The position numbers and the translations under genes were made by a program. Below, piece by piece: positions 31,198-42,840 of a DNA stretch of 64,000 bases (within the stretch, counting starts at the first letter, position 1; every line of letters starts with the position of its first letter). The stretch spans positions 1,406,986-1,470,985 of the forward strand of contig ONZQ02000003.1 of the NCBI GenBank assembly GCA_900312665.1. Direction: 5' to 3'. The notes under the pieces were generated by a model. It was not told where the DNA came from. It did not search any database and was given only the letters and a program-made list of their open reading frames with translations. The DNA comes from Cephalotrichum gorgonifer (Eukaryota > Ascomycota > Sordariomycetes > Microascales > Microascaceae).

Positions 31198-33940
31198 GGA
31201 GTGCTTCAACGGAATACAGATGGAACATGGACGGGCTAGATATGAAGCTCGATCCTAAGTGGTCAATGGTGGCTAGGATGGATGCGACACCTAAGACGCG
31301 CCTCGGAGCCGCCAGGTTAGGGAGAAATGCCGATAGGGAACAGGGTCCTGAAACAGGTTATAGCTGTAGGCTAGAAGATATCAGTCGCAGCCCAAGAAAA
31401 CTAGAAACTCCCTGTAGAAACCCTCAACGACGTACCTTGAGGCCAGGGTAAAACTCCTAGGCAGTAGTGGGCTATGATCGCCTCTTAGTTGCGCCACTGC
31501 AGATTCGGTGTGTGACGAGATGTGCGTGTTTGAGGGCGATGGTGGGTAGTAGGTGAAATATCACCGGGTGACTCAAGTTATCAACTTAAAGAAATAAGGG
31601 TGTGGTTCTGTGAGTCTAGATTCAGCCTTGTTTTCTTCATGTGTGAAGATGATGGGTGAGAGTGAAACAGGAAGCGGGCGGAGAATTAGAGGAGAGAGAC
31701 CAACGTATGTCTGGAAGTTGGGTATCTCTGGGTTAACAGAGTAACACGGGTGCTGGGAACTCAGGTGCTGGTATCGCGGGTACTGGTAGCACAAGAGCTG
31801 CGATAGGGTTGTTCTTGGTGCCGTAGAAATTCTGATCTTAATTCCTGGGGGAGATGACAAGAGCCGGCTGGCTTCGTAGAGGCGATGATTTGGACGCGAC
31901 TTGTGCTCGCGGCTGTGCTCCGAACGCAGAGTCGTTTGGTGAAACCACCCCACACAACCGGGTCTCTGACACTAAATCTCGACACCAACTGCCCCTTGTC
32001 TACACACAGGACCCGGGCAATGTTGTTGGCGATTCCCAGATATGTAGTGACCAGGCTCTCAAACACTAGGGCTTTGAGTTTCTAGTGACTTTGCTGTAAA
32101 GCCATGTATTAGCGATCAAAAAGGCAAGCTGGTTAAGTTTTAGACATGACTGGTATGGGTGGCCTGGAAGCACGATCTCACTCCATTTGACATTTGTGAA
32201 GTAGCAGATCCACTTACTAAGGCCATAGATGGAATGTCTCTGTCCTAGCCTAGACAAAACCTCGCTCTTACATTCACCCTCCGGAGTTCCCTCCCAATTT
32301 CGGGTAAGGGTAGGTTTAAATCCAAGCGCGGTAGGGCGTTATATCGCACGACACCTAGTCTCAACTGGGGTTTGATGGATCTTGGAAGCCGGGTGACTTG
32401 AGGCTAGGACGTGCTCGCTGGATTGCGGCGCAGCTGCGAAGGCCGGGATCGAACGCGGTGTGGAAAAGGTCGTCTGTTCGAAGATGCGCTAGCTAGAGGA
32501 TAACAATGTCCCTAGTATGAAACCTCGCCTTGAGGTGGCTGCTCAGTTCATGGGGGAATATCTCAGAGAATGAGAGCTGGCCCAGTGACCACAATCGGAG
32601 GTGAGGCGGGAGTCTGACATGGCATAAGCCCGGCTAATATTCGGCGGAGTGGGGGACTCTCCCCAATGTATCATGCTCATAATACTCACCAGGCTTCTGA
32701 GATATTGGCGCCGAGCTCAGCTTGGGGCTTGGGATTACAGCCCAGGACGTCACGGTCATTGTGCGGCCAAGACTTTGTAGTCCTAATCTGGAGAGCCCAG
32801 ACAGGGCTAAAGCAACAACATAAAGGTGTCATCACTTGGCTCTTATTGCCAAGAGGGTAGGAAAGGTGATTTCAAGACGGGGATACACAGGTTCAAATGG
32901 AATCTCATATTCTGGATGTCCAGAGTTGGAAAGTATCTTTGTACACCACGAAAGGCCCTAGACACGGAACGCATGCCGAGAAGGGGTGGCAAAAGGCCCG
33001 TTGACTCATGGCTGTCCGGACTTGTGAAGAGGTAGAAATATGAAAAAGAGAAAGTGTGATAACGAAGCATTGAGGTGGGAGATAGAAGGCACCACCACCA
33101 AGGCCAAGGGTGGTACGAGGGAGAGGGCTCGAAGGAATGGAAGATGCTCTTTGACATAAATATAATGACCTCGCAATCCCTCATTTGAAGAGTAGCGGTA
33201 CGGTGCCAGGAAAAGGCCGCTCTTACAACTCTTGTTTACCTACTCATACCTTCTTCACCGCGGAGTTGTCAACGTTCCTCGACTTGGAAACCGTCGCTTG
33301 AGAAGCTCTCTGCCATAGTTGGACGAGAAATGATCGTCAGCAGCACTCTCTGCTGGAATATCCATGGCGAGTGAGGTTGGTTTAAGAGGGGTATTAGGGA
33401 CCTGGGGGTCAACGGGCCTGACAGGAAATACGGGGAGAGCTTAGGTAGGAAAACCAGCCCCCTCTCCGCCCCTCCGGGGTAGGGTCTCCGAATTATGGGA
33501 TTCTCTCTGGATGGTCCGCCAGGACACGTCTAGGACGGAAACCGCAAGCAAGAATGGGCCATTAGAGGACGGAGGCAAGGTGGTTAGGAGTCGGTCCCAG
33601 ACGAGAAATGGTAGGCCATAAATTTCCGGTTTCCTAGGGGCCGATTAAATGGCTGGCGAGAAGTCTGAGCGAGGGTTGCGATGATGAGAGACAGCAAAGG
33701 AAATTGAAAGGATCGGATGTGATGAAAGAACGAGAGGGGTGGTGGAGGAAGATGAGAATGGAAGAGTTGGGATTCTATGCCTGGCATTTAGGGGTCAGAA
33801 CGTTTTATGTCAGCGGTCAAGTAGCGCCAACCGACTAGACAAGGTTTGAGTTCGCTTGTTGAATATTACCGCCCCCTAAGAGCTCAGGCACTTATGCAAA
33901 ACTTCACGCGTCACCACAGGCATAATCGTGTCGCACCAGT

Positions 33941-33952
33941 ACGAGTACTCGT
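33941..33952. repeat. Perfect palindrome ACGAGTACTCGT
   Basis: This 12-bp perfect palindrome lies about 400 bp upstream of the Ppg1 start codon. It contains the TACGAGTA-type core seen repeatedly in gene-poor parts of the window. Confidence 0.75.
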
Positions 33953-34214
33953 GCTCCGTTGACGCCCGCTCCGACCCACACCCAATACTTGCTCTAGGCG
34001 CAAGGCTGACGAGGGGTCCTTCAACCACGCTCCCCATCGCCATCCCACCCCTTCTTCCTCTCCTATAGCCACCACTCCCTCAACCGATACCTCGGGGTTC
34101 TCTCCGCCCAACCCCCATGCCCTCCTAGCCTCGAACATGTTGATGGATTTCACCCAGAACAGACAACCCCCAAACCGACCTTCTTCCTCTTCGTCGAAGT
34201 CGAGGTAACCCGCC

Positions 34215-34248
34215 ACCCGCACCCGCACCCGCATCCGCACCCGCAACC
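34215..34248 (+). repeat. Imperfect CCCGCA hexamer repeat
   Basis: About five tandem units of CCCGCA, one of them ATCCGC, lie 110 bp upstream of the proposed Ppg1 start codon, probably in the leader or promoter. Confidence 0.8.
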
Positions 34249-34358
34249 GACGAACCCTTCAGTGCGAGACCGCCTCCCCCGTCCGCGACGAGCGCCACAG
34301 CCTGAGCGGAGCACCTTTTCCAAACGCATATCCCTACCGCTCCCTGTGCCCCTTGAAA

Positions 34359-35546
34359 ATGCCAGGCTTGCCAGGTTGGTCCTTCCATTGGGTACGCCAA
34401 CTGCCTCGAACGGCAGCGTGCTGACCCCCCCGCGCCCTTGGAATAGCGTCGGTCGATCTGGACGAATGTATATCTCGCCTATATAAGAAAGAGCTCCTCG
34501 CGGAGTCGGTCATAGAGGCCATCTGCGCGAAGACGAAGGAGCTGCTGATGCGCGAGAGCAACGTCATCCATGTCCAAGCCCCAATTACTGTTGTTGGCGA
34601 TATCCACGGCCAGTTCTATGATCTCATAGAAATCTTCCGGATCGGAGGCTATTGCCCCGATACAAACTACCTCTTTCTCGGTGAGGGACAGCCCCGGCCC
34701 CCTCTCTCTCGCTAGGCGGCCTGGATTCCCACCACCTCGGTGTGCTAACATCTCTCTCCGCCAGGCGACTACGTAGATCGCGGCATGTTCAGCGTCGAAA
34801 CCATATCTCTCCTTGTCTGTCTGAAACTTCGATACCCTAATCGCGTGCATTTAATCCGGGGGAACCACGAGTCTCGCGGCGTGACGCAGTCTTACGGCTT
34901 CTACACCGAGTGCTCGAGAAAGTACGGCAACGCAAACGTATGGCACTATTTCACAGATATGTTTGACTTCCTGACACTAAGCGTCGTCATAAACAACGAA
35001 ATATTCTGTGTCCACGGAGGTAAGAGGCTTGGAACCATGCAGGTCGGCAAAACAACCCGAGACAAAGCTAACCAGCAAATGCACTCAGGTCTATCACCGT
35101 CCATCCACTCCATCGATCAGATCAAGATCATCGACCGCTTCCGCGAAATACCCCACGAGGGCCCGATGGCCGACCTCGTCTGGTCTGACCCCGATCCCGA
35201 CCGCGACGAGTTCTCCCTCTCCCCGCGCGGCGCGGGCTACACGTTCGGCGCGCAAGTCGTCAAGAAGTTCCTCGCCGTTAACAACATGTCCCACATCCTC
35301 CGTGCCCACCAGCTCTGCCAGGAGGGCTATCAGGTCCTCTATGAAGACCAGCTGAGCACGGTCTGGAGCGCCCCAAACTACTGCTACCGGTGCGGTAACA
35401 TGGCCAGCGTTCTGGAGGTCAGCGACTCCGGCGAGAGGTTCTTTAACGTGTTTGCTGCGGCGCCGGAGAACGATATGCATAAGGATATGGCACTCGGTGG
35501 AGACAAGGCTGCGGATGGGAGCATATTGCCCGACTACTTCTTATAG
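34359..35546 (+). CDS. PPG1: Ser/Thr protein phosphatase Ppg1 (PP2A-like)
   Basis: This is the catalytic subunit of a PP2A-like phosphatase; in yeast Ppg1 works with the Far (STRIPAK-like) complex. Four exons, 34359-34374, 34447-34680, 34765-35019 and 35089-35546, give 320 residues. Seen: the metal-binding motifs GDIHGQ (56-61), GDYVDRG (84-90) and RGNHES (115-120), LSPSIHSIDQIKIIDRFREI, and SAPNYCYRCGN, with the C-terminal DYFL typical of PP2A-type enzymes. VDLDECISRLYKKELL near the N-terminus matches Ppg1 rather than PP4 or PP6. Exon 1 is only 16 bp (MPGLP plus one base); it is chosen because it has the right phase and a branch point TGCTGACC before the next acceptor, but its donor GTTGGT is unusual. 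The rest is firm. Confidence 0.9.
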
Positions 35547-35932
35547 AACGAGAGCCAAAGACTTTGCTCCGGGGGGATGGCGGTAGCCCATATCCCCTTT
35601 TTTTTCTCACATTGTATATACCCTTTCTTTGTACATCCCATACACAAGGTTCCAGACGAGCCAGACTTTTCAATATCATGATACGATTCGCATTACGAAC
35701 AGCAGGCCAAGAGCTCGGCAATGATGCATGGAAATTGATGCGCTGTTCAAATGTGGGTGTATTCTCTTCCTCTCTGGACTACAATACTGCTGTGTTCATT
35801 TCGTACTTTGTAAATATCGGCATCGATTTTTCTTCATCCGTGCTCCTTTTGCTGATACCCAGCCTCCATGGTATATATCTACGTCGCATCCTCCCCGGGG
35901 ACTCGGGCCTCTACCCCATGCCGAAAGAGTGA
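35547..35932. other. Convergent 3' region, PPG1 / RDI1
   Basis: The 3' UTRs of the phosphatase and RhoGDI genes meet here. A T-rich patch (about 35596-35610) just after PPG1 could help 3' end formation. No gene is seen. Confidence 0.5.
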
Positions 35933-36909
35933 CTACCACTCCTTGGCGATGTCGAAGCTCCACTCGAACTCGAGGTGCTTCTTCTTGTCGTCGTCGACAA
36001 AGGTCGAGATGGCGTTGTAGTGGCCACGAGCGAGCATTCCGGACGGGGCTTCTTCCTCGGCGACTAGGGGGGATCACGGTCAGTCAACGAAGATGGGGCT
36101 GACGGGAACTGGAACAATGGCTTACACTTCTTCTTGTAGACGGGGTCCTTCTCGGTGTTCGGGGCGTAGCTACCCTACGTGATTGTTAACTTACTGCCCT
36201 CCTCTAGGAATAGCTTACAGGCAGAGGAAGGGTGAGGAGTGACGGGTAGGGAGAGGTCGGACTCACAATCATCTCCGAGTCCTTGCTAACCCTAATGCCC
36301 TTCCGCTTCACGATCTGAACGTAGTGGAGTCCGCTCAGGATCTCGTGCTGGACCTTGAACTCGGCTACCATGGAGAAGTTGGCGCCCTCCTTGATCTTGA
36401 AGGGCTTATCCTTGAGGCCCTTCTCGCTCCCAGGCTGGGAGAGGTCGATCTTGACGGGGTCGCGGCCAGGGGTCTCCATGGTCAGAGACAGGATGATGCA
36501 GACGCGGGGGTCGTTGGGGTCGGAGAGGTCCTTGCCACCGCCGCCGAGGCCGAGGGACTCCTTGTACTTTTGGAGCGACTCATCGCCGGCATCTAGACAA
36601 GGCTGGAGGTTAGTGGTTTTGCTACGAAGGGGTTAGATGGGTAGCGTTAGGAGAAGGCGGTGGGGGAGGAAAGGAGGGGAGGGGGTGGGCGGGCGGCGGG
36701 CGGAGTGGCCACAAACGACCGCCACGAAGCTATCGTGGGGGTTGCAGGAGAACTAGGAGCAGAGGTAACGGGGAGCATAGCTACGGGAGAGGAAGCTGGA
36801 GAACCCTAAACGCACCCATTTGGTTGTACTCCGCAAGAGTCTGCTTAGGCTGGGAGAGCTTGTAGCCCTGCGTCTCCTCGGGCAACGTATCATCATCGTG
36901 GGAAGCCAT
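35933..36909 (-). CDS. RDI1: Rho GDP-dissociation inhibitor (RhoGDI)
   Basis: RhoGDI pulls prenylated Rho, Cdc42 and Rac proteins off membranes and keeps them in the cytosol. Four exons, 36909-36816, 36592-36267, 36174-36126 and 36063-35933, give 199 residues, the usual family length. Seen: an N-terminal regulatory arm with YKLSQPKQTLAEYNQMDAGD, then the immunoglobulin-like prenyl-binding domain with DPNDPRVCIILSLTMETPGR, FKIKEGANFSMVAEFKVQHE and ILSGLHYVQIVKRKGIRV, and the family end HLEFEWSFDIAKEW. For exon 3 the donor GTAAGC at 36125 is used, two bases after a weaker GTGTAA, because only it gives FAEEEAPSGM in frame. The first intron is long (223 bp). Confidence 0.94.
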
Positions 36910-39038
36910 GGTGGCGGGAGCGGGTCGTTCAATTCGCAAAAGGCTAATCTCGTGTAAACAAAGAAAAAAAAAAGCAAGCGTGCCTCTAGAAATCACGTCG
37001 CAGACAAGGTGGAAATATCGAGCTTGACAAGCGGGTGGGAAAGATCGAAAGCAGGAAAGTCAGGGGGTAGGAGGGGTAGCTTCGTGACAGTGGTGCCGTG
37101 GTGCCTGTCAAGGGGACTAAAGGGGTCATGGTAGCCAGTAGTAGTGGGGTTCCGGGGCGGGGTCCCTTCAACACAGAAGTGTAACCGAGTGGCCCACCCT
37201 CTGAAAGCTTAATGGGGTCAATGGCGGGAAGGTGCGGGACGCACCGGTGTGAGTTCATGCCATGATTGGGCCATGGGCCACTAGCAGGTCTCGACGAGGG
37301 GTCGGATTCCACCATGATGAAGGAAGTATTACCTGCGTGCTGTACATGTAATCAGAAATTGAAACTCAATTAAGCATCTACTTGTATGCTCCAGCACAGG
37401 TACAAATGATCGTCGCTTTCACCACGACTAAAAGACATGGCCAGACGGTGGTATCAGTGGTCTCTCGCACCCGGATTTCAAGATGAGGGGTACGAATGCA
37501 AGACAGCCAATACTGAACGTAGGATACGATCAAACATGCACATGTGGTTGATAGCCGGCGGGCGGGACTATGTCCGCAGTGAGTGAGATGCGGTGAGTTG
37601 TTCGTTGCGGGGTGGAATGGGCGAGGCGCACCACATTATCAGACGCATTCAACACCCAGTAATACCCGATTGGGTTGGGCTCCGCTCCGGAGCCCATATG
37701 CAGACCCCTCAATCGCCTTGTCAGCTACAAGTACGAGTAGACTCGAAGAACGTGGGCAGCACATGGGTTTGCCTGTAGCTGTACTCCGTAGGCAGATTTG
37801 ATCAGGCAAGAGACAACCTCCGACACATGGAACCCTGGTTGGGTTTTCGAAGTACTCGTATTATCGCCCCCTATGTAATACTCCGAATCTGAAGTGTACG
37901 GTCCAGGGCAGTACCGTACCTGTACAAGCGAGAGTACCATTGGGCATCTCTGAGTATTAATACTCCGTACCCACCGAGCATAAATTGCCAACGAGGTCTG
38001 ATCCCAAAATGGTGAGTTGTACAATTTGGTACACATTCCCCACTCACTTGTGCTCTTTTAAACACGAATAGTTCAACAACATTTTGGAAGGAAGAAATTG
38101 CAAACGGTCCAAAACGTTGATTAGCCCCGTTTGGCCGTCACCCCAGTTACACGAACTGCGCAGGGGTAACTAGAGGATCGTGGCTTCTTCGTTTTCCCTT
38201 GAGAAGTACGGGGTACGTCTCCAGAAGCGCCAACGAAATTCTGAGCTATTAGGAGTGTACCTCTTCGTCAGTGCAACTGTCAAGTTAACCAGCGTACATC
38301 GCTATCAGCCCACAGCACTAACACGATGTAACATTGGTTTTGTATGGACGCACGGGCCAGCTACCAGCCCCCCTTATTCGCGCACCACCACCGTCAAATC
38401 TCTTCGGCTTCCGTCTTCCGTCCCCCCTTGGCTCCCTTGGTGAACCGTTTCCCCAGGACCCCCAATCCCTGCAGAATTTATTACCCAGGGACTGACCTTC
38501 TTGACAGAGAGCACGGTGCGGTCGATAATCTGCGCGCCCGTCCCTCCCCATCGTCCCCAATTTTCACCTCTGATTTATTCTTATTTCTTTTCCCCATCAA
38601 CCATCCCACCCTTGTCGCCTTGTCCATCGCCGGATGCTTTGTGCCATTCCTTTCTTTTCGCGCATCCCATTGTATTCTGCTTCGCATTTCTTTATCCTCC
38701 AGTTCTCGTGGTGAGTTTTCCCAGTTTCCGTTCGCGGCTATGCGCCAGCTGTCCCATTCCTTTCTCCCTCGCGCGTCTTCTGGGCGTCTAATCCCTTCCG
38801 CGCCGGCCTACAAGTAGTCGCGACTTGCGAGGCAAAGGCTAACATATTTTTTCTTGAAGCCCTGTTTAGTTACAGAAGCACACCTACCATTAGAGATTCG
38901 GAAGGACAACATCGCGCGATTCGCCCCTGCAGCGCGTCTCGTCTCGTCGCCTCGATCTCGAATCGACCAAGTGTCCTCAACCGTCCTTGCCTCGAGCCAT
39001 TTTTAGCCGCTCCACGTTCTTAGACTCACCTTTACGCA
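36910..39038. other. Divergent gene-poor stretch, RDI1 / BQT4-like
   Basis: This is 2.1 kb between opposite starts. The right part (about 38560-38720) is pyrimidine-rich and probably part of the leader of the Bqt4-like gene. The middle (37.7-38.0 kb) carries several TACGAGTA and TACTCCGTA motifs and a 14-bp palindrome at 37952-37965. No gene is supported. Confidence 0.45.
37952..37965. repeat. Perfect palindrome GAGTATTAATACTC
   Basis: This 14-bp perfect inverted repeat is followed directly by TACTCCGTA (37961-37969, overlapping it). It lies within a cluster of related motifs at 37.7-38.0 kb. Confidence 0.75.
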
Positions 39039-40489
39039 ATGGCGCCCCAAGTCAAGAGGAACCTTCCGGAGAGGAAGAACCACCTCCTACTCGAGGATAT
39101 TCCGGAATGTATGCATCACCCTCTTCCCCTCTCCGCCAGTCGGCCGGCCCGGTTTTTTTTTCGCGTCCTTAACTCACCCGTTGTTCTAGTCTCGGACCTC
39201 GTATCGCGCCGACTACTCGGCCAGACGAAGCTCAGCCCCAAGATCCCCGGCCCTGGCGCGCCCGCCCAGACCAATCTCGGCGCCTTTGACTACGCCCACC
39301 TCCGCGCGCCCATGCCCAAGAATATTGTATCTGGGATATTCAAGAAGGCGCCCAGCAAGTACTACCTCATGCGCCGCAGCCGCGATGGTTACGTATCCGC
39401 AACCGGGATGTTCAAGGCTACCTTCCCATATGCCGAGGCCGCCGAGGAGGAGGAAGAGCGCCAGTACATCAAGAGTCTCCCGACGACGAGTCAAGAAGAG
39501 ACGGCTGGCAATGTGTGGGTCCCGCCGGAGCAGGCGCTGCTACTCGCCGAGGAATACCTGATTACGCCCTGGATCAAGGCGCTTCTCGACCCTACGCCCG
39601 TGGCCCTGCCCGAGAACGCTGAATCGAAGACGATCCTCGCGCCTCCCACGTTTGAGCTGCCGAAGCCCACGCCGAGTCTCGCGCCCCCTACCCCGACCTC
39701 GCTGGCTCAATCGCGCGGTCGTCGGTCCGTGAGCCCGTCGAAGCTGCCCAAGAAGGCTACCGCGTCCCCTCGCAAGCGGTCGTCGAGGATCAAGGCGGAC
39801 TCGGTAGAGCCGCCTCGCACGAGGAGCAGGAGCCAGTCCGTGGATGTCGAGGAAGCTACGGCTCGTGCCTCGAAGGAGGCGGAAGCAGTGGCGGAGCCTG
39901 CCGTTGTTTTGCCATCTGTTGAGGAGGAGCCGTCGTACAAGGAGCCCGTCAAGGCAGCGGGGAAGCCCAGCAAACAGTCAAAGAAGAAGAACTCTATCGA
40001 TATCGGTGGAGAAGCCCTCTTCGCCGCTGGGGCGCCCCCGACGAAGGAGGAGACGATGAAGATGCTGGAAGAGGCGAAACAGATGGTCGAAGCGGCAAAC
40101 GAAGTCACTCCCGATACCGCCGATGCGCCGGCGTCTACCTCGGGCGAGGAGGCATCTTCTGAGGAGGCAACCGAGGCGACCCCTCTGACGAATGGCGTTG
40201 CGGAGACGAAGACCAAGCGCAAGGCGACAGAGATCTCCGCCGCTGATGAGGTCGACAAGGAGAACCAGGAGGAGGGGCAGGAGACCGAAGAGCCCAGGGC
40301 GAAGAAGGCCAGGACAGAGATTGAACTTCGGAAGCAGCGCATAAAGCGGCGGGCACTGTTTGGTATTTCAGCAACGGTTGCTGTCGGGTAAGATATCCAC
40401 CCCACTAGCTCTCCTGTTGCGTTGTGACCAATGCTAACCCTCATCGTTCTTCCAGTGCTATTGTCCCCTGGTTGATGGGCGCCATATAG
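39039..40489 (+). CDS. bqt4: Bqt4-like inner nuclear membrane protein (APSES/KilA-N-type domain)
   Basis: In fission yeast Bqt4 sits in the inner nuclear membrane and tethers telomeres through Rap1. Three exons, 39039-39108, 39190-40387 and 40456-40489, give 433 residues. Seen: an APSES/KilA-N-like domain at about 25-150 with APSKYYLMRRSRDGYVSATG followed by MFKATFPYA, then VWVPPEQALLLAEEYLI and PWIKALLDP; a long disordered stretch rich in Ser, Pro, Lys and Glu with NLS-like basic clusters; a C-terminal basic stretch RKQRIKRRALF; and a single hydrophobic tail, FGISATVAVGAIVPWLMGAI, completed by the last exon. The tail-anchor position fits Bqt4 rather than a soluble APSES transcription factor. 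The first intron is 81 bp with no stop, so its retention would insert 27 residues. Confidence 0.82.
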
Positions 40490-41602
40490 CCGTGACTCGC
40501 CGGACGCCAATTCGGCACAAGCAGGCGGCCAAGGTTGTGGATACCACGCAGTCAGGACTACCCCATTCGCGCTTTCTTTATTCCTTCAGCAGTTTTTGGG
40601 GCGGTCCTGGGGTGTTAGTGATTTGGATGCCCGTTGGATTTGTTTACCCCCTTCCCATTACATACCCCTTCATGATTCCCCTGTCTATTCGTTTCCCCGA
40701 TTCAATCGTCCGCTTCTCACTTCACCCCTCCACCTCGCTAAACATCCCCTCCTCCCCCTTCTTCGATTGACCCTTTATTTGTTCCCCGGACGCTCTTTTC
40801 ACCCCTCTTCTTTCCCTCTTGCTTTCCCCCAAGAACCCTGGATACTTCTCTTTTTTTTTTCTTTTTCAAGGTTATATACAGTCTTTTTTTTATTAAATCA
40901 TAGGTCTCACAAGGTTTCAAGAGCACGGCGATAAAAAGGGGCGGCGGGTGGAGGAAGGTGGCTGGCAAGGTGGATTATCTGGATGGCGGTCGGCTTCTTT
41001 TTCTCGGGACTTGATAAGCTCAGGAACTACTCTACGATTCTTTTTAATGGAAATTCTCTGTTGCTATGTACAATCAATCTCGGGGGAGGGAAGGAGGAGT
41101 GAACTGCGAGCTGTGCCGGCTAGCTTTTAGCATGATGTGTAATGCTTTAGATGAGCGCAAAGTCGACTTAATAGGAAGGTGTGTTGCACCCTTTAACCCC
41201 CCCCCCTGGGGCGCTTCGCCTTCGCAACGCCCACTGTTAGGCATGTGTAACATGTACATAATATCATCACCACCCAAGCCTTTGAGCAGTGGAGTCGTTA
41301 CCTATAGCACCCCTCTATCACGGGACATGAAGTACCTCGGGTGGGGGTTGGCTCCGGGAGCTGTGGCTAAGAGCGGCAATGGGCGGCTTTCGGGTCCGAG
41401 ACACCCCATCATCCCCCGCATTTCCAGAATCTGGGGAAACACTGAAGGGGAATGGATCGGAAGGAGGGAAGGGGGGGGGAAGTGGGTTCCTCCTTCCTTG
41501 AAATCGCATAAATAAGACTTTCTTGCATATTACAGCGACACTTTCAAACTCGTTTAAATCATTACATACCAAGACTTTCGGCATCAGATCAGGATAGCGA
41601 TC
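40490..41602. other. Intergenic, BQT4-like to HIBADH
   Basis: The left part (40570-40890) is strongly pyrimidine-rich on the plus strand and ends in long T runs; it probably belongs to the 3' UTR. The rest is the promoter of the dehydrogenase gene. No gene is supported. Confidence 0.45.
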
Positions 41603-42840
41603 ATGGTAGTTCCTAGGTTATGGAGGGCCGTAGCCCTCCCGGCGCAACGGCGCGGGTTTGCGTCGACGGCGCGCCGTCTTGAGACATACGGGTTCATAGG
41701 TCTCGGCCAGATGGTACGCGATTCCCCCCTTCCTTCCTTTGCCCCAAAACCGCTTTTCCCTATGCCGCCGGCCTTAAGTTCCCAACGTTGTTTTGCGGCC
41801 CGGGCACAGGATGGAAAATGAGAGTTAACACGCCTGATTCTACTCATGTTAGGGATTCCAAATGGCGAAGAACCTCCGGAGTAAGCTGCCGGCGACGGAC
41901 ACGGTTCGGGTCTTCGATATAAACCAGTCGTCGATGGACAGGCTAGTTTCCGATGTTGGAGAGTCCCCTTCTGGGGGGGCGGCGATTGAGAGTAGTAAGA
42001 GCGCGCTTGACGCCGCGAAGGACTCGGTAAGTGCCAACAACCGACCATCGAGGGTCTTGACGTTCCCGAGGAGTTAAGTTACCTTCGTACAGCTCCCCTT
42101 GAGTGCTGACATCTCCCCAGGACACCGTCATAACCGTCCTCCCGGAGCCAGCTCACGTCAGACAAGTCTACTCCACCTTCCTCGAGTCCTCCCTCCCCGC
42201 CCGGCCCCGCCTCTTCATAGACTGCTCGACCATCGACCCCTCTACCTCCCGATCCGTCGCCGAGTCCGTCAGCACCGCCGCAGCGGGCGACTTCGTCGAC
42301 GCGCCCATGTCCGGCGGCGTCGTGGGCGCCACGGCCGGCACCCTGACCTTCATGCTCGGCGCCCCTGAGCCCCTGGTCGCCCGCGCCGAGGCCGTCCTGA
42401 GGCGGATGGGAAAGCGCGTGCTGCACTGCGGCGGCCAGGGCGCGGGCCTGTCGGCGAAGCTGGCGAACAACTACCTCCTGGCCATCAACAACATCGCGAC
42501 GGCGGAGGCCATGAACCTCGGGATGCGATGGGGGCTGGACCCCAAGACCCTGGCGGGCGTCATCAACGCCAGCACGGGGCGGTGCTGGCCGTCCGAGGTG
42601 AATAACCCCGTGGCCGGCGTGGTGGCGGGCTCGCCGGCCGAGAGGGACTACGCGGGGGGGTTCGGCGTGTCGCTGATGAGGAAGGATCTGGGGCTCGCGG
42701 TCGAGGCTGCGAGGGAGGCGGGGGCGAGGTTGGAGCTTGGGGAGAAGGCGAAGGAGGTCTATGAGGGGGCCGCAGGGCATGAGAGGTGTAAGGGGAGAGA
42801 TTTTTCCGTCGTGTATCGATATATCGGTGGGAAGGAGTAG
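41603..42840 (+). CDS. 3-hydroxyisobutyrate dehydrogenase, mitochondrial
   Basis: This enzyme oxidises 3-hydroxyisobutyrate to methylmalonate semialdehyde with NAD in valine breakdown. Three exons, 41603-41713, 41853-42026 and 42121-42840, give 334 residues. Seen: a basic N-terminal targeting stretch with RLWRAVALPAQRRGFAS; the NAD-binding motif GFIGLGQMG, split by intron 1; the substrate-binding motif DAPMSGGVVGATAGTL (family DAPVSGG); the catalytic-lysine motif GAGLSAKLANN; and the C-terminal helical domain with the stretch GGFGVSLMRKDLGLA. All three exon joins are in phase 0. The family also holds related beta-hydroxyacid dehydrogenases, but the targeting peptide and motifs favour HIBADH. 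Confidence 0.9.

Larger units (their letters stand above)
31198..34358. other. Gene-poor stretch between zinc-knuckle gene and PPG1
   Basis: This is 3.2 kb without a gene I can support. Frames are short and broken on both strands. I saw no terminal repeats, transposase or reverse-transcriptase motifs. Two short motifs (33941-33952, 34215-34248) are listed separately. Confidence 0.4.

Noticed and set aside
32452..32464. tRNA-like B box on the minus strand (GCGTTCGATCCCG)
   Set aside because: The flanks do not form a five-pair T stem, and no cloverleaf can be drawn.
31198..34358. Possible degraded transposon
   Set aside because: I found no terminal repeats, reverse transcriptase or transposase motifs and no strong AT bias of the kind left by RIP.
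39707..40510. Minus-strand open frame of 267 codons
   Set aside because: Antisense shadow of the Bqt4-like gene; low-complexity Ser/Ala-rich translation.
42079..42780. Minus-strand open frame of 233 codons
   Set aside because: Antisense to exon 3 of 3-hydroxyisobutyrate dehydrogenase in GC-rich DNA.
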